NCBI GenBank assembly: GCA_910587465.1 | Contig: CAJUMS010000019.1 | Span: 1 to 42,873, forward strand | DNA from: an uncultured Oscillospiraceae bacterium | GTDB lineage: Bacteria; Bacillota; Clostridia; Oscillospirales; Ruminococcaceae | Length of the DNA: 42,873 nt | Direction of reading: 5' to 3' | In this document: positions 31,390 through 40,923 of the stretch, in pieces | Layout of the letters: each line of letters starts with the position of its first letter | How positions within the stretch are numbered: the stretch's first letter is position 1 | Notes under the pieces: model-generated | The model's database searches: none | What the model was told of the DNA's origin: nothing | Seen by the model: only the letters and a program-made list of their open reading frames with translations | Program-made: the position numbers and the translations under genes

Positions 31390-32277
31390 TTATAAGCCCG
31401 AAAAATCAAATATCGGAGTATACTCCTCCTTCGCGGAGGACTTTTCCTGCATATAGCCTGTCAATCCCGTCTCGTACACCGCATCCAGCGCCTTACGGTA
31501 CTCAAAAGTAGTTATGCGGCGGTTGAATTTCTCAAAACGCGTATCGGTTTTTACCTTGCCGAACGGCGTGTACTGGCTCATCAGGCTGAACAGTATTTCC
31601 CCACCGAACTGTTCTCCAACGCGCTTTACTATCTCGATCGTGTCCTTATATTGCCCGGGCAATAACAGATGGCGAACGATTGTTCCGCGCAGCAGCAGAC
31701 CGTCCTCGTTGAGTGCAGGCTTGCCTGTCTGCCTTATCATTTCGGCAGCAGCGCACATTGCCGTATCAAAATAATTCGGAGCGTCCGAGAGCGTTTGCGC
31801 CAAACTGTCGTCGAAATACTTGATGTCGGGAAGATAAATGTCCACCAATCCGTCAAGCATTCGCAGCGTTTCCACACGCTCGTATCCACCTGAATTGCAG
31901 ACTATCGGGAGAATCAGACCTTGTTCCTTTGCCATTTCTAGCGCGTTTATTATCTGCGGAACAAAATGCGTAGGGTTGACAAGATTTATATTTTGCGCCC
32001 CCTGCCGCTGGAGCTCTAGAAATATATCCGCAAGCCGCTTAACGGAGACGGTCTTCCCCTTATGCTCCGTGCTGATATCGTAGTTCTGACAATACGCGCA
32101 TTTCAGCACGCACCCCGAAAAGAACACCGCACCGCTACCGCGTTCCCCCGAAATGCACGGCTCCTCCCAATAGTGCAGCATAGCCTTCGCGGCAGTGATC
32201 TCCGTACTCATTCCGCAGTACCCGCGCGAGACTGTCCTGTCAACCCCGCACCGCCGCGGACATAGTTCACACTTCAT
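31390..32277 (-). CDS. Radical SAM protein, PflX-like
   Basis: 295 aa from the ATG at 32277, chosen for GGAGGGTG upstream; a frame open 13 codons earlier has no ribosome site. The N-terminus has CELCPRRCGV and GYCG, the cysteine pattern of PflX/YjjW-like activases, then the radical SAM motif CVLKCAYC near residue 55. The rest is a TIM-barrel (NLVNPTHFVPQI, YLPDIKYF). PflX-like proteins resemble pyruvate formate-lyase activases but their substrate is unknown, and no glycyl-radical enzyme is in the window. Its reading frame begins 55 bases after the flagellar operon, whose terminator lies between them. Confidence 0.88.
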   Translation of the reverse strand: MKCELCPRRCGVDRTVSRGYCGMSTEITAAKAMLHYWEEPCISGERGSGAVFFSGCVLKCAYCQNYDISTEHKGKTVSVKRLADIFLELQRQGAQNINLVNPTHFVPQIINALEMAKEQGLILPIVCNSGGYERVETLRMLDGLVDIYLPDIKYFDDSLAQTLSDAPNYFDTAMCAAAEMIRQTGKPALNEDGLLLRGTIVRHLLLPGQYKDTIEIVKRVGEQFGGEILFSLMSQYTPFGKVKTDTRFEKFNRRITTFEYRKALDAVYETGLTGYMQEKSSAKEEYTPIFDFSGL

Positions 32278-32296
32278 ATCACCCTCCAAAATAATA

Positions 32297-32329
32297 AAAA
32301 ACCGCCTCACATCCATGCTCGGCGGTTTT
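32297..32329 (-). terminator. Terminator of the flagellar operon
   Basis: Minus strand: perfect 9-bp AAAACCGCC/GGCGGTTTT stem with a 15-base loop, then a run of T. It falls right after the last flagellar gene. Confidence 0.82.
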
Positions 32330-32332
32330 ATC

Positions 32333-32818
32333 CTACAAATTTTTGTTCAGCGACTGACCCGTTGCCCTGCCAACAACCGCGCTGTTATAGTAGCCGATCT
32401 TCTGCTTGGTCTGCTTGAGCTGCTCAAGCTCACGGCGCGAATCAACGTGCCGATCCTTGAACTGCCCGTTAATGACCTTGTCCTTGTCGAGAATTCTCTG
32501 CTTTGCTACCGCGATATTACGCTGGAGCAGCTGCAGCTTCTTATGCGTTTCGTCAAGCGTTATGCTGACGTAGCTGCCGTTAATCAGCGCTTTGAGCAGC
32601 GTTTGTTCATCGGGAGGTTCGCACCCTACGACCGCGTCAAGATCCTCTTTAAGGTCTTCGAGGTTGTCTATCAATTCATTTCTGGCGATAAGCCCCTGCT
32701 GAATAATCTCAAGCTCGGCATTGATCATGCTATCCGTTTGTTTTTCGTATTCCTGAAGAGTGCTGAGTATCCGTGTCATGATCTCATTCACTCTCTCACA
32801 GCCAAAAAGCTCCGCCAT
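32333..32818 (-). CDS. Small coiled-coil protein in the fliT position
   Basis: 161 aa from the ATG at 32818 (AGAGGGGAAA upstream). Heptad-rich helices throughout (MTRILSTLQEYEKQ, DETHKKLQLLQRNIAVAKQR, SRRELEQLKQTKQKI) suggest a helical bundle or coiled coil. In Bacillus the gene after fliS is fliT, the chaperone of the filament-cap protein; length, helical content and place fit, but I see no signature that proves it, and FlgN-like chaperones look alike. It ends the operon. I would call it a probable flagellar chaperone. Confidence 0.7.
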   Translation of the reverse strand: MAELFGCERVNEIMTRILSTLQEYEKQTDSMINAELEIIQQGLIARNELIDNLEDLKEDLDAVVGCEPPDEQTLLKALINGSYVSITLDETHKKLQLLQRNIAVAKQRILDKDKVINGQFKDRHVDSRRELEQLKQTKQKIGYYNSAVVGRATGQSLNKNL

Positions 32819-32856
32819 ACTTTTCCCCTCTTTCTGCGGCATTCTCTGATCTTATA

Positions 32857-33270
32857 TTATAATATGCCCTTTTTATGATTTTGTTTATCCTGTGCCTCGA
32901 TCTCTTCTCTTGTCATCTGGCTTATCTGCGTGAACGCGTCGCGAAGCTCCCCTATCATCGGGATTATCTTCTTGATCTCGGTGCAGTCTTTGCTGACGTT
33001 CGCCTTTACTATCTCCTTATAGAAGAAAATGTACAGACTTTCCAGATTCTGAGAGATCGGCACGGACATATCAAGCGCTTCTCTGAGCGCGTCAATGCAG
33101 TCCTCCGCCTTGATAAATGCGGCGTTTGATTTCGCGTAATTCTTCTTCTCGACAAAATCCATGCCGATAGCAAGCTGACGCTCTATCTCACTGTACAGCT
33201 TGATAACGACCTCGACAGGGGTCATGGTCGTAACAGACTGCTTCTTGTATTCGGAATAAGGATTTATCAT
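32857..33270 (-). CDS. fliS: Flagellar protein FliS, flagellin chaperone
   Basis: 137 aa. The N-terminal MINPYSEYKKQSVTTMTPVEVVIKLYS is diagnostic of FliS (Y..Y....V.T.sp..Li..LYdg). FliS binds the C-terminus of flagellin in the cytoplasm and stops it polymerising before export; in Bacillus it also joins the FliW-CsrA control loop. AAGGAGAAGG precedes the ATG. It follows fliD as in other Firmicutes; flagellin itself is not encoded here. Confidence 0.92.
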   Translation of the reverse strand: MINPYSEYKKQSVTTMTPVEVVIKLYSEIERQLAIGMDFVEKKNYAKSNAAFIKAEDCIDALREALDMSVPISQNLESLYIFFYKEIVKANVSKDCTEIKKIIPMIGELRDAFTQISQMTREEIEAQDKQNHKKGIL

Positions 33271-33344
33271 GCTTTTCCTTCTCCTTATCTAATAGAAGAC
33301 GCTCCATAGGAGACTTTCCCAGTGCGGCGTCATCCCGTTATTTA

Positions 33345-35738
33345 TTACTGAGTTGTGCCAGAACTGCCGAGGAAGTTCGCCATATAACTGGACTGGCTGT
33401 TCATATCGGACATCATCTTCTCAAGGTTGGTGAATACGCTCCACCAATACTCTTCCTTAGAATCATAGCGGTCTTGCAACTGGCCGATGCGCTTGTTTAT
33501 CTGCTCCATCTGACGGTAAATCGCGTTGTTCTTGGCGGTAGAGCCGCTCTGGAGACCAGCCTTGCGGATCAGAGTGCCCTTCACAGTATTGCCCGTGAGC
33601 CTCGTAGTGCTGATAGCGCCGTCAATGGTCTCGCTGACCTTCTTCATAATGCCCGACTCGGGATCGGTGAACAGCTTCGAGATAGCCTCGGGATTTTCCT
33701 CGAACGCCTTATCGAAAGCCACCTCATCTATCTCAAGTTTACCGTGGCGCGCACCCTCGCTGTCGGTCATAGACGTTACGACACTGATACCCATGTTGTA
33801 CAGTCCGAACCTGGAGCCGTTGTCAAGCGTAACGCTATTGTAAAGCGCCATTCTGATATTGGACATAATGCCGGAAACCGTGGAATCGTTGTAGATAACA
33901 CCCGTCTTGGCCGCTTCCTCCCACTTCTCAATCTCCTTTTCGGTCATCTCTTCCTTCTGAGCGTCGGTCAGCGGGTCGTAGGTGTTGTTCTTGGCGTCGC
34001 GCTTGGGAGCGGTACCTATATGGCCGTAAACGTCATCAATAAGCTGATTGTAGTCCTTAACGAAGTCCTTAATTGCCTGCTTGATGCCTTCGTTATCCTT
34101 AGTAATACTTACCGTAATGTCGGTGTTAAGCTCAACATCTGTAAAGTCGAACGTAATACCGTCCATAGTGTAGGAGCTGCCGTTGTGGTAGATCTCAACA
34201 CCGTCTATCGTGAACTTAGCGTTTTCGCCCAGCTCATAAACAGCGCCCGCGTTTGTCGTAAGACCGAGAGCCTTTGCGAACTCGTCGTTCTCGTCAATAT
34301 CTACGTCGCCGCCGTTGCCCATATCATTAGCTTCAATAATAAACTTATTCTCCAATTTGGAGTAAGACATGGTAACGCCCGCGTCGCTCTTATTAACAGC
34401 GGAAACCAGATCCGCAATGGTAGCGTTTTTGTCGATCGATATCTCCTTACCGTTTATCTTCATCGAGTACTTGCCGTCCTCATTAGGCTCGAGACCCAGA
34501 TTGTACAGCTCGGTCTTATCGGTGAATTTGTTGGATACGCCGCCCTTTTCAATACCAAACGTTCCGCCGCCCGTTGCCGTAAGCGAAAACCTTACGTCCT
34601 CGCCGCTGCTGTCCTTTGCGGTAACATAGGACTTGTCGATCGTAAAGGTTATACCCTTGCCTTTAAACTCTTTGTTCATAGCCTGCTGGATAGCCTCGGT
34701 GTTCTTATCCTTAGCGGCCTGAATGCTTGTATAGGTGTACTTTTCGAGCTGCTCATCGGTAGGTATTGCACCCTTTTCCCTTATATACGCGAAAGTCTTG
34801 AGCTGATTGTACTCCGCAAGAATGCTCTCATTGCCCGGCTCATTGCGGCTGTCGTAATATGTTTCGGAAACAGCATTGAACTTTATTTCTCTTGCATCTC
34901 CGCCAACGTCTACGGTAATGGAATTCTGACCCGTAACGGCAGACTGCGGCGCGATAGCAACCTTTGTCGAGGGTCTAGCCAGACCGAAGTTACCCGTTTT
35001 TTCGGTAATGGTAACTGCGGAGTTACCTTTTACGGTAAATCCGATAGATCCGTCGCCGTTGTCCTTTGCCTGAAGGAAATAGTTTCCGCTGCCCTTATCG
35101 GTCTCGCCAAAGTCATCCTTAAGCTGCTGATTAAGGTCGGCAATAATATCGGTTCTCGCCTGATCCAAAGCAGCCTCGGAAATGCTGCCGTCAGAATTAG
35201 GCGTGATGTTTGCCTCAAACTCCAGCGTCTTGGAAACGTCTCCGACCTTTACATCAAGCGCAAAGGAATAGGTTCTCGTGCCGTCATCGTTGGTGGTGTA
35301 CTCGGAGGTATTAAGCGCCTTCTTGAAATCAATGTTGAAGTTCTGCGTACCGAGAACGGAGCCCGTACGGGTGGTAGCGGTAGCGGTTCGCGCAACATTC
35401 AGCTTATGGATACCCTCAACTGCGCTCGAAGACGTAGTTACCTTCAGACCAGTGTCCTTGCCGGCGTTGGTCTTGTTGGTAATATTGCTCTTGAACTTCG
35501 AAAAGGAGTTCGGGCTCATAAGGTAGCTGTCCCTCTTAAGTATATCAAAATACTTGCCCTTGAAATCACTCAGCTTTGTGATTATGTCACGATACGCCTC
35601 CTGCTGCCACTGGAGTTTCTGGAGCTTTTTATTCTGATTGTCGATCTTTGTCTGATAAGTGGACATCATCTTTTCGATCATCGATTCGGTATCATAACCC
35701 GAATTGATGCCGCTAAGACGCATTATGTCATTCGCCAT
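33345..35738 (-). CDS. fliD: Flagellar hook-associated protein 2, enlarged filament cap
   Basis: 797 aa, against about 500 in Bacillus. The N-terminus (MRLSGINSGYDTESMIEKMM, then QWQQEAYRDI) is the FliD N domain, and the C-terminal ~270 residues (IKQAIKDFVKDYNQLIDDVYGHIG through the final coiled coil, RMALYNSVTLDNGSR) the FliD C domain. The extra ~300 residues form beta-rich Thr/Gly domains between about 130 and 530, probably exposed at the filament tip. FliD caps the filament and helps flagellin fold in place. GAGGAGAAAT precedes the ATG, which lies one base after the csrA stop. Confidence 0.93.
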   Translation of the reverse strand: MANDIMRLSGINSGYDTESMIEKMMSTYQTKIDNQNKKLQKLQWQQEAYRDIITKLSDFKGKYFDILKRDSYLMSPNSFSKFKSNITNKTNAGKDTGLKVTTSSSAVEGIHKLNVARTATATTRTGSVLGTQNFNIDFKKALNTSEYTTNDDGTRTYSFALDVKVGDVSKTLEFEANITPNSDGSISEAALDQARTDIIADLNQQLKDDFGETDKGSGNYFLQAKDNGDGSIGFTVKGNSAVTITEKTGNFGLARPSTKVAIAPQSAVTGQNSITVDVGGDAREIKFNAVSETYYDSRNEPGNESILAEYNQLKTFAYIREKGAIPTDEQLEKYTYTSIQAAKDKNTEAIQQAMNKEFKGKGITFTIDKSYVTAKDSSGEDVRFSLTATGGGTFGIEKGGVSNKFTDKTELYNLGLEPNEDGKYSMKINGKEISIDKNATIADLVSAVNKSDAGVTMSYSKLENKFIIEANDMGNGGDVDIDENDEFAKALGLTTNAGAVYELGENAKFTIDGVEIYHNGSSYTMDGITFDFTDVELNTDITVSITKDNEGIKQAIKDFVKDYNQLIDDVYGHIGTAPKRDAKNNTYDPLTDAQKEEMTEKEIEKWEEAAKTGVIYNDSTVSGIMSNIRMALYNSVTLDNGSRFGLYNMGISVVTSMTDSEGARHGKLEIDEVAFDKAFEENPEAISKLFTDPESGIMKKVSETIDGAISTTRLTGNTVKGTLIRKAGLQSGSTAKNNAIYRQMEQINKRIGQLQDRYDSKEEYWWSVFTNLEKMMSDMNSQSSYMANFLGSSGTTQ

Positions 35739-35739
35739 C

Positions 35740-35973
35740 TTATTTCTCCTCCTGTTTGTGTGAATTAAGAAGCTGCTCTATTGCCGCACCCGACGCGTGA
35801 GCGGACTGCTCGTTCGTCTGTCGGAGCGTTTTAAGCTCGCTTCGGAAAATCTTGACCTCTTTGGGAGCGTTGATCCCGATCTTCACCTTGTCCTTAGTTA
35901 TTTCAAGCACCGTTATCTCTACATTGTCGGAGATCGTTATGCTTTCGTTTGCCTTTCGCGTTACTACCAGCAT
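35740..35973 (-). CDS. csrA: Carbon storage regulator CsrA
   Basis: 77 aa from the ATG at 35973, whose AAGGAGG is formed by the last codons of fliW (Lys-Glu-Asp-stop), coupling the two. MLVVTRKANESITI, the VEITVLEITKDKVKIGI strand and the NAPKEVKIFRSEL segment are canonical. CsrA binds ANGGA in mRNA leaders and blocks translation, in Bacillus mainly that of flagellin. Its antagonist FliW is encoded just upstream. The C-terminal ~15 residues extend beyond the core. Confidence 0.96.
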   Translation of the reverse strand: MLVVTRKANESITISDNVEITVLEITKDKVKIGINAPKEVKIFRSELKTLRQTNEQSAHASGAAIEQLLNSHKQEEK

Positions 35974-35975
35974 AA

Positions 35976-36410
35976 TCAATCCTCCTTAGAATACACGGGA
36001 TACTTAAAGTCGTAGTCCTCCAGCATTACCTGTGCGGCGATATTGTCCTTTAAATTTAGGACGATCGGGCAGCGCAGATTTATGGTCGTCTGCTTGTAAT
36101 CATCGGGAACTATCGCAACGGCTAAGCAGGTGTACGGAGTGCTCTCGTCGAGCTTAAGCAGCTCCTGCTCGTCATCGGATATCTCAAAGCGGTAATCGGA
36201 ATATATCTGCGTGGGATTGTACACGACAAAGCACGGCTCTACGCTCTCAACCGACTGTAACCACATCGGGAATGTATTCTCCCCGAGAGGATAGATCAGC
36301 GTATAACGCTTCACGCTCTCAAACCCGATAATTCCCTCGGGAACGTTGATAATCGTGCTCTCGTCAATTTCAATCTCTCCGAAATCTCTGGTTTTAATCT
36401 TCATTTTCAT
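35976..36410 (-). CDS. fliW: Flagellar assembly factor FliW
   Basis: 144 aa. The start at 36410 overlaps the stop of the upstream gene (TGATG); a second ATG at 36404 is equally possible and has better spacing from AAGGG. The protein shows the FliW pattern: TRDFGEIEIDESTIINVPEGIIGFE, then RYTLIYPLGE, FPMWLQSVE and a final ILNLKD-type strand (VLNLKDNIAAQV). FliW binds either flagellin or CsrA; when flagellin is exported FliW frees itself and sequesters CsrA. The fliW-csrA pair is conserved as in Bacillus. Confidence 0.93.
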   Translation of the reverse strand: MKMKIKTRDFGEIEIDESTIINVPEGIIGFESVKRYTLIYPLGENTFPMWLQSVESVEPCFVVYNPTQIYSDYRFEISDDEQELLKLDESTPYTCLAVAIVPDDYKQTTINLRCPIVLNLKDNIAAQVMLEDYDFKYPVYSKED

Positions 36411-37036
36411 CAACCCTTAATATCCAAGAATGGCGGCGGCTCGTAATTCGGGTTCGCGCTTGGCGGAACATAGAGCGGATCGCCTATATACTCGATCTCT
36501 ACGCGCGGCCTGTCATGAACGATAAACTCCACGCTTCCCGGAATAAACTCCAACGGCGAGTCGGGGTGAATATTCCAGTCAATGTCCTGAGTGCCCATCT
36601 GATACTCAATGTTCAGCTTGCCTGCTTCGAACGTGACGTCCGCGCCCTCCTTGGGCAAAAAATCCATAATCGTCTGAACGGTAGCGCCCGCTCTTGCGTT
36701 GTTGAGCGCGATCTCGGCGGGAGACATTCCTCGCGCCAGCTGATCGCCCTCGGCTGCTACCTTTGCCGTGCCCTGAAACGCGATTGACCAACCTTCCTGT
36801 GCCTTCTGCTTAAGCATATCGCCCTCGGTCATGTGACCGTAACCCATACTCTTCCTAGCCTGATAGGTATCGATATTAAGCTTCAGCGGTTCCGCTTCCA
36901 TTACGAAGCCGCCGTTACGGCTCTTTATATTTACCTGCGGCTGGACATACTCATCGGAGTGCTCAAACCTCGCGTTCGTCACCTTGATCTCTATCTGTAT
37001 CGGGATCGTGGTAATTTGAAGTAAATTAGGAATCAA
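36410..37036 (-). CDS. DUF6470 family protein (Bacillus YviE-like)
   Basis: 208 aa from a TTG at 37036 with AGGAGGTG upstream; no ATG is nearby. The N-terminal LLQITTIPIQIEIKVTNARF and the C-terminal VEFIVHDRPRVEIEYIGDPLYVPP match the protein encoded between flgL and fliW in Bacillus (YviE). The middle is helical (EGDQLARGMSPAEIALNNARAG). Its role is unknown; the stable place beside fliW suggests late flagellar assembly. The stop overlaps the fliW start. Confidence 0.72.
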   Translation of the reverse strand: MIPNLLQITTIPIQIEIKVTNARFEHSDEYVQPQVNIKSRNGGFVMEAEPLKLNIDTYQARKSMGYGHMTEGDMLKQKAQEGWSIAFQGTAKVAAEGDQLARGMSPAEIALNNARAGATVQTIMDFLPKEGADVTFEAGKLNIEYQMGTQDIDWNIHPDSPLEFIPGSVEFIVHDRPRVEIEYIGDPLYVPPSANPNYEPPPFLDIKG

Positions 37037-37129
37037 TTAAAACACCTCCTGTGTAATAATATTTTTCGAGGTGCGCCGCGCTGCGTGAAAAAGCTTCGTG
37101 CTGCCGTACGGGCGCTCCCATTATTTAAT
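37037..37129 (-). other. Gap between flgL and the DUF6470 gene
   Basis: 93 bases with GC-rich, partly self-complementary sequence (GCGCC near 37110, GGCGC near 37076) but no clear terminator. Transcription probably continues across it. Confidence 0.3.
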
Positions 37130-39316
37130 TTACTTTATATAGTTGAAAATACTGTTCGGCACTACCGAGCTGGACATCTGCAGGCAAGCGTTGTACATTG
37201 CCTCATATGTTTTCCAGAGCGTGATCTCGCTCTTTGCGTCGGTCGCCTCAAGGTCTACCTGACGTTCCTGGAGGTTTTCCTCTCTTGTGGTGATTCTGTC
37301 GATATTGAAGCTGATGAACTCTTCATTACAGCCCAAATCGGCAATCTCCACAAGCAGATTTTCGTTCGCGGTAACTATTCTGTCGATACAGCCGTTCGCG
37401 TATTCGATATCGCCCTGTCTGAGCGCTCTTGCCGCGTCTAATGTCAGCTGAATGTAGTTGTTTGAGTAAATGGACTCTCTCTCTACAACAGGATTTTCCT
37501 TCGAGGTCACTATGGGGTTAGCAACTGCAACGCCATCGCTGAACTTGTAAATATCGTCCTTGGTATTCGTAAGAGTAACACCCGTGCCGTCAAGAGCGTC
37601 CTGAATACTTTTCAAAGTATCCGCCGGAGTATCGCCCGCCTTGAAGGAGATGTTCTTGACGTCCGTACCGTTGCCGGTCACTACCTTAAGCTCATAATAC
37701 GCACCGGATACCATTGAGCCGAGGTCTATCGAATAATCTGTCTTGCGTCCCGCGACTACGGTCGCTCCCGTAGCGTCCTTGCAAGTAATACCAGAAATAT
37801 ACGAGCCATCGTCTTTCTTGGTAATAACGCCGTCCGTACTCATTGAGTAAGTGTTGTTTGCAGCATTGAACTTGTCAACGATATTCTCGCCGTCTGCCAG
37901 TGTAACGGTTATATCTGCACCGCCGGGAACAGAAAACGTATATGTGCCCGCAGCAAATTTTGACGTATCAAACTTTGTTGTGCTTTCGGTCGTGATGTCC
38001 GCCTTTACCGCCGAAGGAGATGTACCCTTATTGTCTGCGCAGCTAACCTTTACCGTGTTGCCCTCGGAAGTGATAATACCCTGCGTTACCTTACCCTTGG
38101 AAATATTCACAACACCCTCTCCGAACGCCGCATCAAGCTCCTTCTGGATATTATCAAGCGTAGCCTTGTCGCGGGCTTCGGGGTCGTCGTCGTTAGCCGC
38201 GGTAAACGTGATAGTCTTTGCGTCCTCATTACCGACCTTTACCTCGATTGAATATCTCTGACCCTCCTCAAGGTTCTCAACATTTACCTTGAATTTATTT
38301 GTGTAACCCGAGTCGTTGTCCACTACAAGGTCCTCGGCTCTGGGATTTTTTTCTTTATTATTTACTAAGCAGCAAATTCCATCTTCAACGGGAATTTCCG
38401 CCTTTGTTACATTGCCATCCTTGTCCAGCTCGTCTTTAAACAGCGCGATAACGCCCTGTTCGTCCATCTTGGGATAGCCCTCGCCGATCTCCTTCTGCTT
38501 TTTAAAGGCTTCCTCGAGCTTGGCGTTTATAGCAGCGACATTACCCGCTTGAGTAGACTCTCCCTTAAAGCTGATGGTCTTTTTAACGTTGCCCGCATAT
38601 ACATCTATACAATAGCTTCTGTTTGGCTTGATCTGCGAAAGGTCAACGTCCGCAACACCGTACTGAGCACCGCAGCCCGAAACCTTTGTGCCTACGAACG
38701 ATATTTTTAGAACGGACTGAGGATCGACCTCCTGTGTCTCCTGATCTATATCCATGCCCAAACCAATGTCGAGATTGACGTCCTTGGAGTAGGGGAAGCT
38801 TTTGTAATCACTTAACGCATTTACGGGAATTCCATGATAAAGAACCGTAGAAGCGTTGCCGTTCGCGTCGTTGATGATCTCAAACGGAGAGGTGTTGTCG
38901 CTCTCACCGCCGAAGATAGCACGTCCCGCGGAATCTGTATTGAAGATAGCGCAAAGCTCCTTTGCGCTAGTCTCAAGCTGCTGGGCATAGATGTTATAAT
39001 CCTCTATGTTCTTGGTAGTATTTACCGCGGCGATGATAGTCTCGCGGATAGACGCCATTTTTTCAGACACCTGGATAAGCGAGGTCTCCGCCTCGGTGTA
39101 GAATTTATTCGCGACCTTAAGGTTTTCCTTATGCTGTGCGGAATAATACAGCGACTTTCTTACGTTGAGCGCCTTTGCCGCCGAAAGCGGGGACTCGGAC
39201 GCTCTCGAGAACTTTCTGCCCGAGGTGATCCTCTTCTCGGTCTGTGTCTTGAGGTTCAGCAGTCTGTTAAGATCGCGGTTATAGCCTCTGAGTATAGTAG
39301 GGTTAGTAATTCTCAT
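37130..39316 (-). CDS. flgL: Flagellar hook-filament junction protein FlgL, enlarged
   Basis: 728 aa, more than twice the ~300 of Bacillus FlgL. Both helical ends are conserved: MRITNPTILRGYNRDLNRLL with RKFSRASESPLSAAKALN at the front, and the closing VDLEATDAKSEITLWKTYEAM with NSIFNYIK. Between about residues 170 and 620 lies a beta-rich, Gly/Asp/Thr-rich insertion containing at least three similar segments of the form Y-S-I-x-V-K-V-G or YELKVVTGN, so probably repeated surface domains. FlgL joins the hook to the filament. GGAGGTAACT precedes the ATG. The insertion is the equivalent of flagellin's exposed domains. Confidence 0.9.
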   Translation of the reverse strand: MRITNPTILRGYNRDLNRLLNLKTQTEKRITSGRKFSRASESPLSAAKALNVRKSLYYSAQHKENLKVANKFYTEAETSLIQVSEKMASIRETIIAAVNTTKNIEDYNIYAQQLETSAKELCAIFNTDSAGRAIFGGESDNTSPFEIINDANGNASTVLYHGIPVNALSDYKSFPYSKDVNLDIGLGMDIDQETQEVDPQSVLKISFVGTKVSGCGAQYGVADVDLSQIKPNRSYCIDVYAGNVKKTISFKGESTQAGNVAAINAKLEEAFKKQKEIGEGYPKMDEQGVIALFKDELDKDGNVTKAEIPVEDGICCLVNNKEKNPRAEDLVVDNDSGYTNKFKVNVENLEEGQRYSIEVKVGNEDAKTITFTAANDDDPEARDKATLDNIQKELDAAFGEGVVNISKGKVTQGIITSEGNTVKVSCADNKGTSPSAVKADITTESTTKFDTSKFAAGTYTFSVPGGADITVTLADGENIVDKFNAANNTYSMSTDGVITKKDDGSYISGITCKDATGATVVAGRKTDYSIDLGSMVSGAYYELKVVTGNGTDVKNISFKAGDTPADTLKSIQDALDGTGVTLTNTKDDIYKFSDGVAVANPIVTSKENPVVERESIYSNNYIQLTLDAARALRQGDIEYANGCIDRIVTANENLLVEIADLGCNEEFISFNIDRITTREENLQERQVDLEATDAKSEITLWKTYEAMYNACLQMSSSVVPNSIFNYIK

Positions 39317-39336
39317 ATGTCAGTTACCTCCATATC

Positions 39337-40902
39337 TTACAGACCAACTCTGCCTGTTCCGTTGATAAGCTTATCGAGCAGATCGTCAAGCGCCGTTACC
39401 ATTCTTGAGGACGCATTGTACCATTTCTGGTAGTTCAGCATATTGATACCCTCTTCGTCCATCTGTACGCCCGATACATCGTCTCTTGCATCGAGCAGAC
39501 CGTTAACCGTGCTCTCCGCCGTCTCCTGGCGGCTTACCTCATACTTTATATCCTGTCCCAGTCTGTTGGAAACAAAGGAAATGTATTCGTAAACGCTGCC
39601 CTGGAAATCATGGCAGTTGCCGAATTTTATCGCTTGATTGTCAAACTGGGATATCAGGTACTTTATATTACTGTTCTGGAGATTTACCAGCTCGGAGGTC
39701 TCGTCCTCCTTGATATCGTCCTTGTTTTCGTCAAATCCGTACTTGTACAGACCCGTGATCGGATCGAGGATTCTCACCTTACCGATCATAGTCGGATCCT
39801 CTTTCCACGAGTCCGCAACGTGAATATTTCCCGCGGTGATAAGCGCGTCCTCAACAGACGAAACAAACATTAGTCTCGATTTATCCTCGGCAGCGCCGTT
39901 TGCGTTATTAAAGGTATTCGCGATGGTACGCGCAAACTCATTGATAGCGCTCTTGTAATACGCGATACCGTGAACGCTGTTCTGTCCGCCCGACGCGTAA
40001 ACGCCGTTACCGTTGAGCATATCTATGTAGCCCTTAAGCGAGCCCGACGTGAAATCCGTCGGATGACCGCTCTCATATTGAACTATCGCCAGACCATAGC
40101 TGTCGTAGTCCTTCATAATAAGGCGATTTGTCTTTCCGCTCTCGCCGTCGAGTATCGTAACGCCGCCCAGCATAACGTTATATGTTCCGTCGTCGTTGCG
40201 GTTAAACTCAATATTTCCGTAAGTTGCAAGCTCGTCGATATACAGATTCATATCATCACACAGCTCGTTGGGATCGTATCCCTCACCGAGATGTATCTTC
40301 TCGCGCGCTATCTTGTCGTTAAGGATATTCATATCCGCGATCATATCGTTTATGTAGTCGACAGAATCCTTAAGCTCGTTTACATAGGTGTACTCGATCT
40401 CTTTAAGCTGCGTATCATAAACGTTCAACAAACGGCAAAGGTTAGTAGCGGTGTTCACAACTATTGTAGCAACCTCGGAGCTGTCGGGTTTTTCACCGGA
40501 ATAGTCCTGAAGCGCATTAAAGAACTGCTGCGTATAGTGTTGCAGACCATCGTTTTCAAAGTCGTCCAGCACATCCTCAATCTCGGAAAGTATCTGCACC
40601 TTTGTGCTGGTCTCCGCCTCGACCGCGACGTTCTCGCGGTAGCGCTTATCAATAAAGATATCGCGTATCTGACTTACGCCGTAAGCGTTTACGCCCTGAC
40701 CTTGCATCGAAAGGTTGTTCGTTTTAGTCGACCAACGCATTGAACGGTTACCCGAAACGTACATTGAGTACATATCCACACGCTGTCTTGTGTAACCCGG
40801 GGTATTTATATTCGAAATATTGTTACCCGTGATGTCGAGATTTTTCTGCGCGATCTGTAAGGTGCGCTTCTGTGTTTCAAAACCTAAAAATGTTGGACGC
40901 AT
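39337..40902 (-). CDS. flgK: Flagellar hook-associated protein FlgK
   Basis: 521 aa, the usual length. The start RPTFLGFETQKRTLQIAQKN with NNISNINTPGYTRQRV is the flagellar rod/hook basal motif, and the end has the matching INMLNYQKWYNASSRMV. FlgK is the first of the two hook-filament junction proteins and is exported through the flagellar apparatus. AGGAGGATATAT precedes the ATG. It sits 21 bases from both neighbours, flgN and flgL. Confidence 0.95.
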   Translation of the reverse strand: MRPTFLGFETQKRTLQIAQKNLDITGNNISNINTPGYTRQRVDMYSMYVSGNRSMRWSTKTNNLSMQGQGVNAYGVSQIRDIFIDKRYRENVAVEAETSTKVQILSEIEDVLDDFENDGLQHYTQQFFNALQDYSGEKPDSSEVATIVVNTATNLCRLLNVYDTQLKEIEYTYVNELKDSVDYINDMIADMNILNDKIAREKIHLGEGYDPNELCDDMNLYIDELATYGNIEFNRNDDGTYNVMLGGVTILDGESGKTNRLIMKDYDSYGLAIVQYESGHPTDFTSGSLKGYIDMLNGNGVYASGGQNSVHGIAYYKSAINEFARTIANTFNNANGAAEDKSRLMFVSSVEDALITAGNIHVADSWKEDPTMIGKVRILDPITGLYKYGFDENKDDIKEDETSELVNLQNSNIKYLISQFDNQAIKFGNCHDFQGSVYEYISFVSNRLGQDIKYEVSRQETAESTVNGLLDARDDVSGVQMDEEGINMLNYQKWYNASSRMVTALDDLLDKLINGTGRVGL

Positions 40903-40923
40903 ATATATCCTCCTGAAGTTGTA

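Noticed and set aside
33474..35768. 764-codon frame on the plus strand opposite fliD
   Set aside because: A long shadow frame produced by the codon pattern of fliD. It has no ribosome site, and fliD itself is clearly conserved on the other strand.
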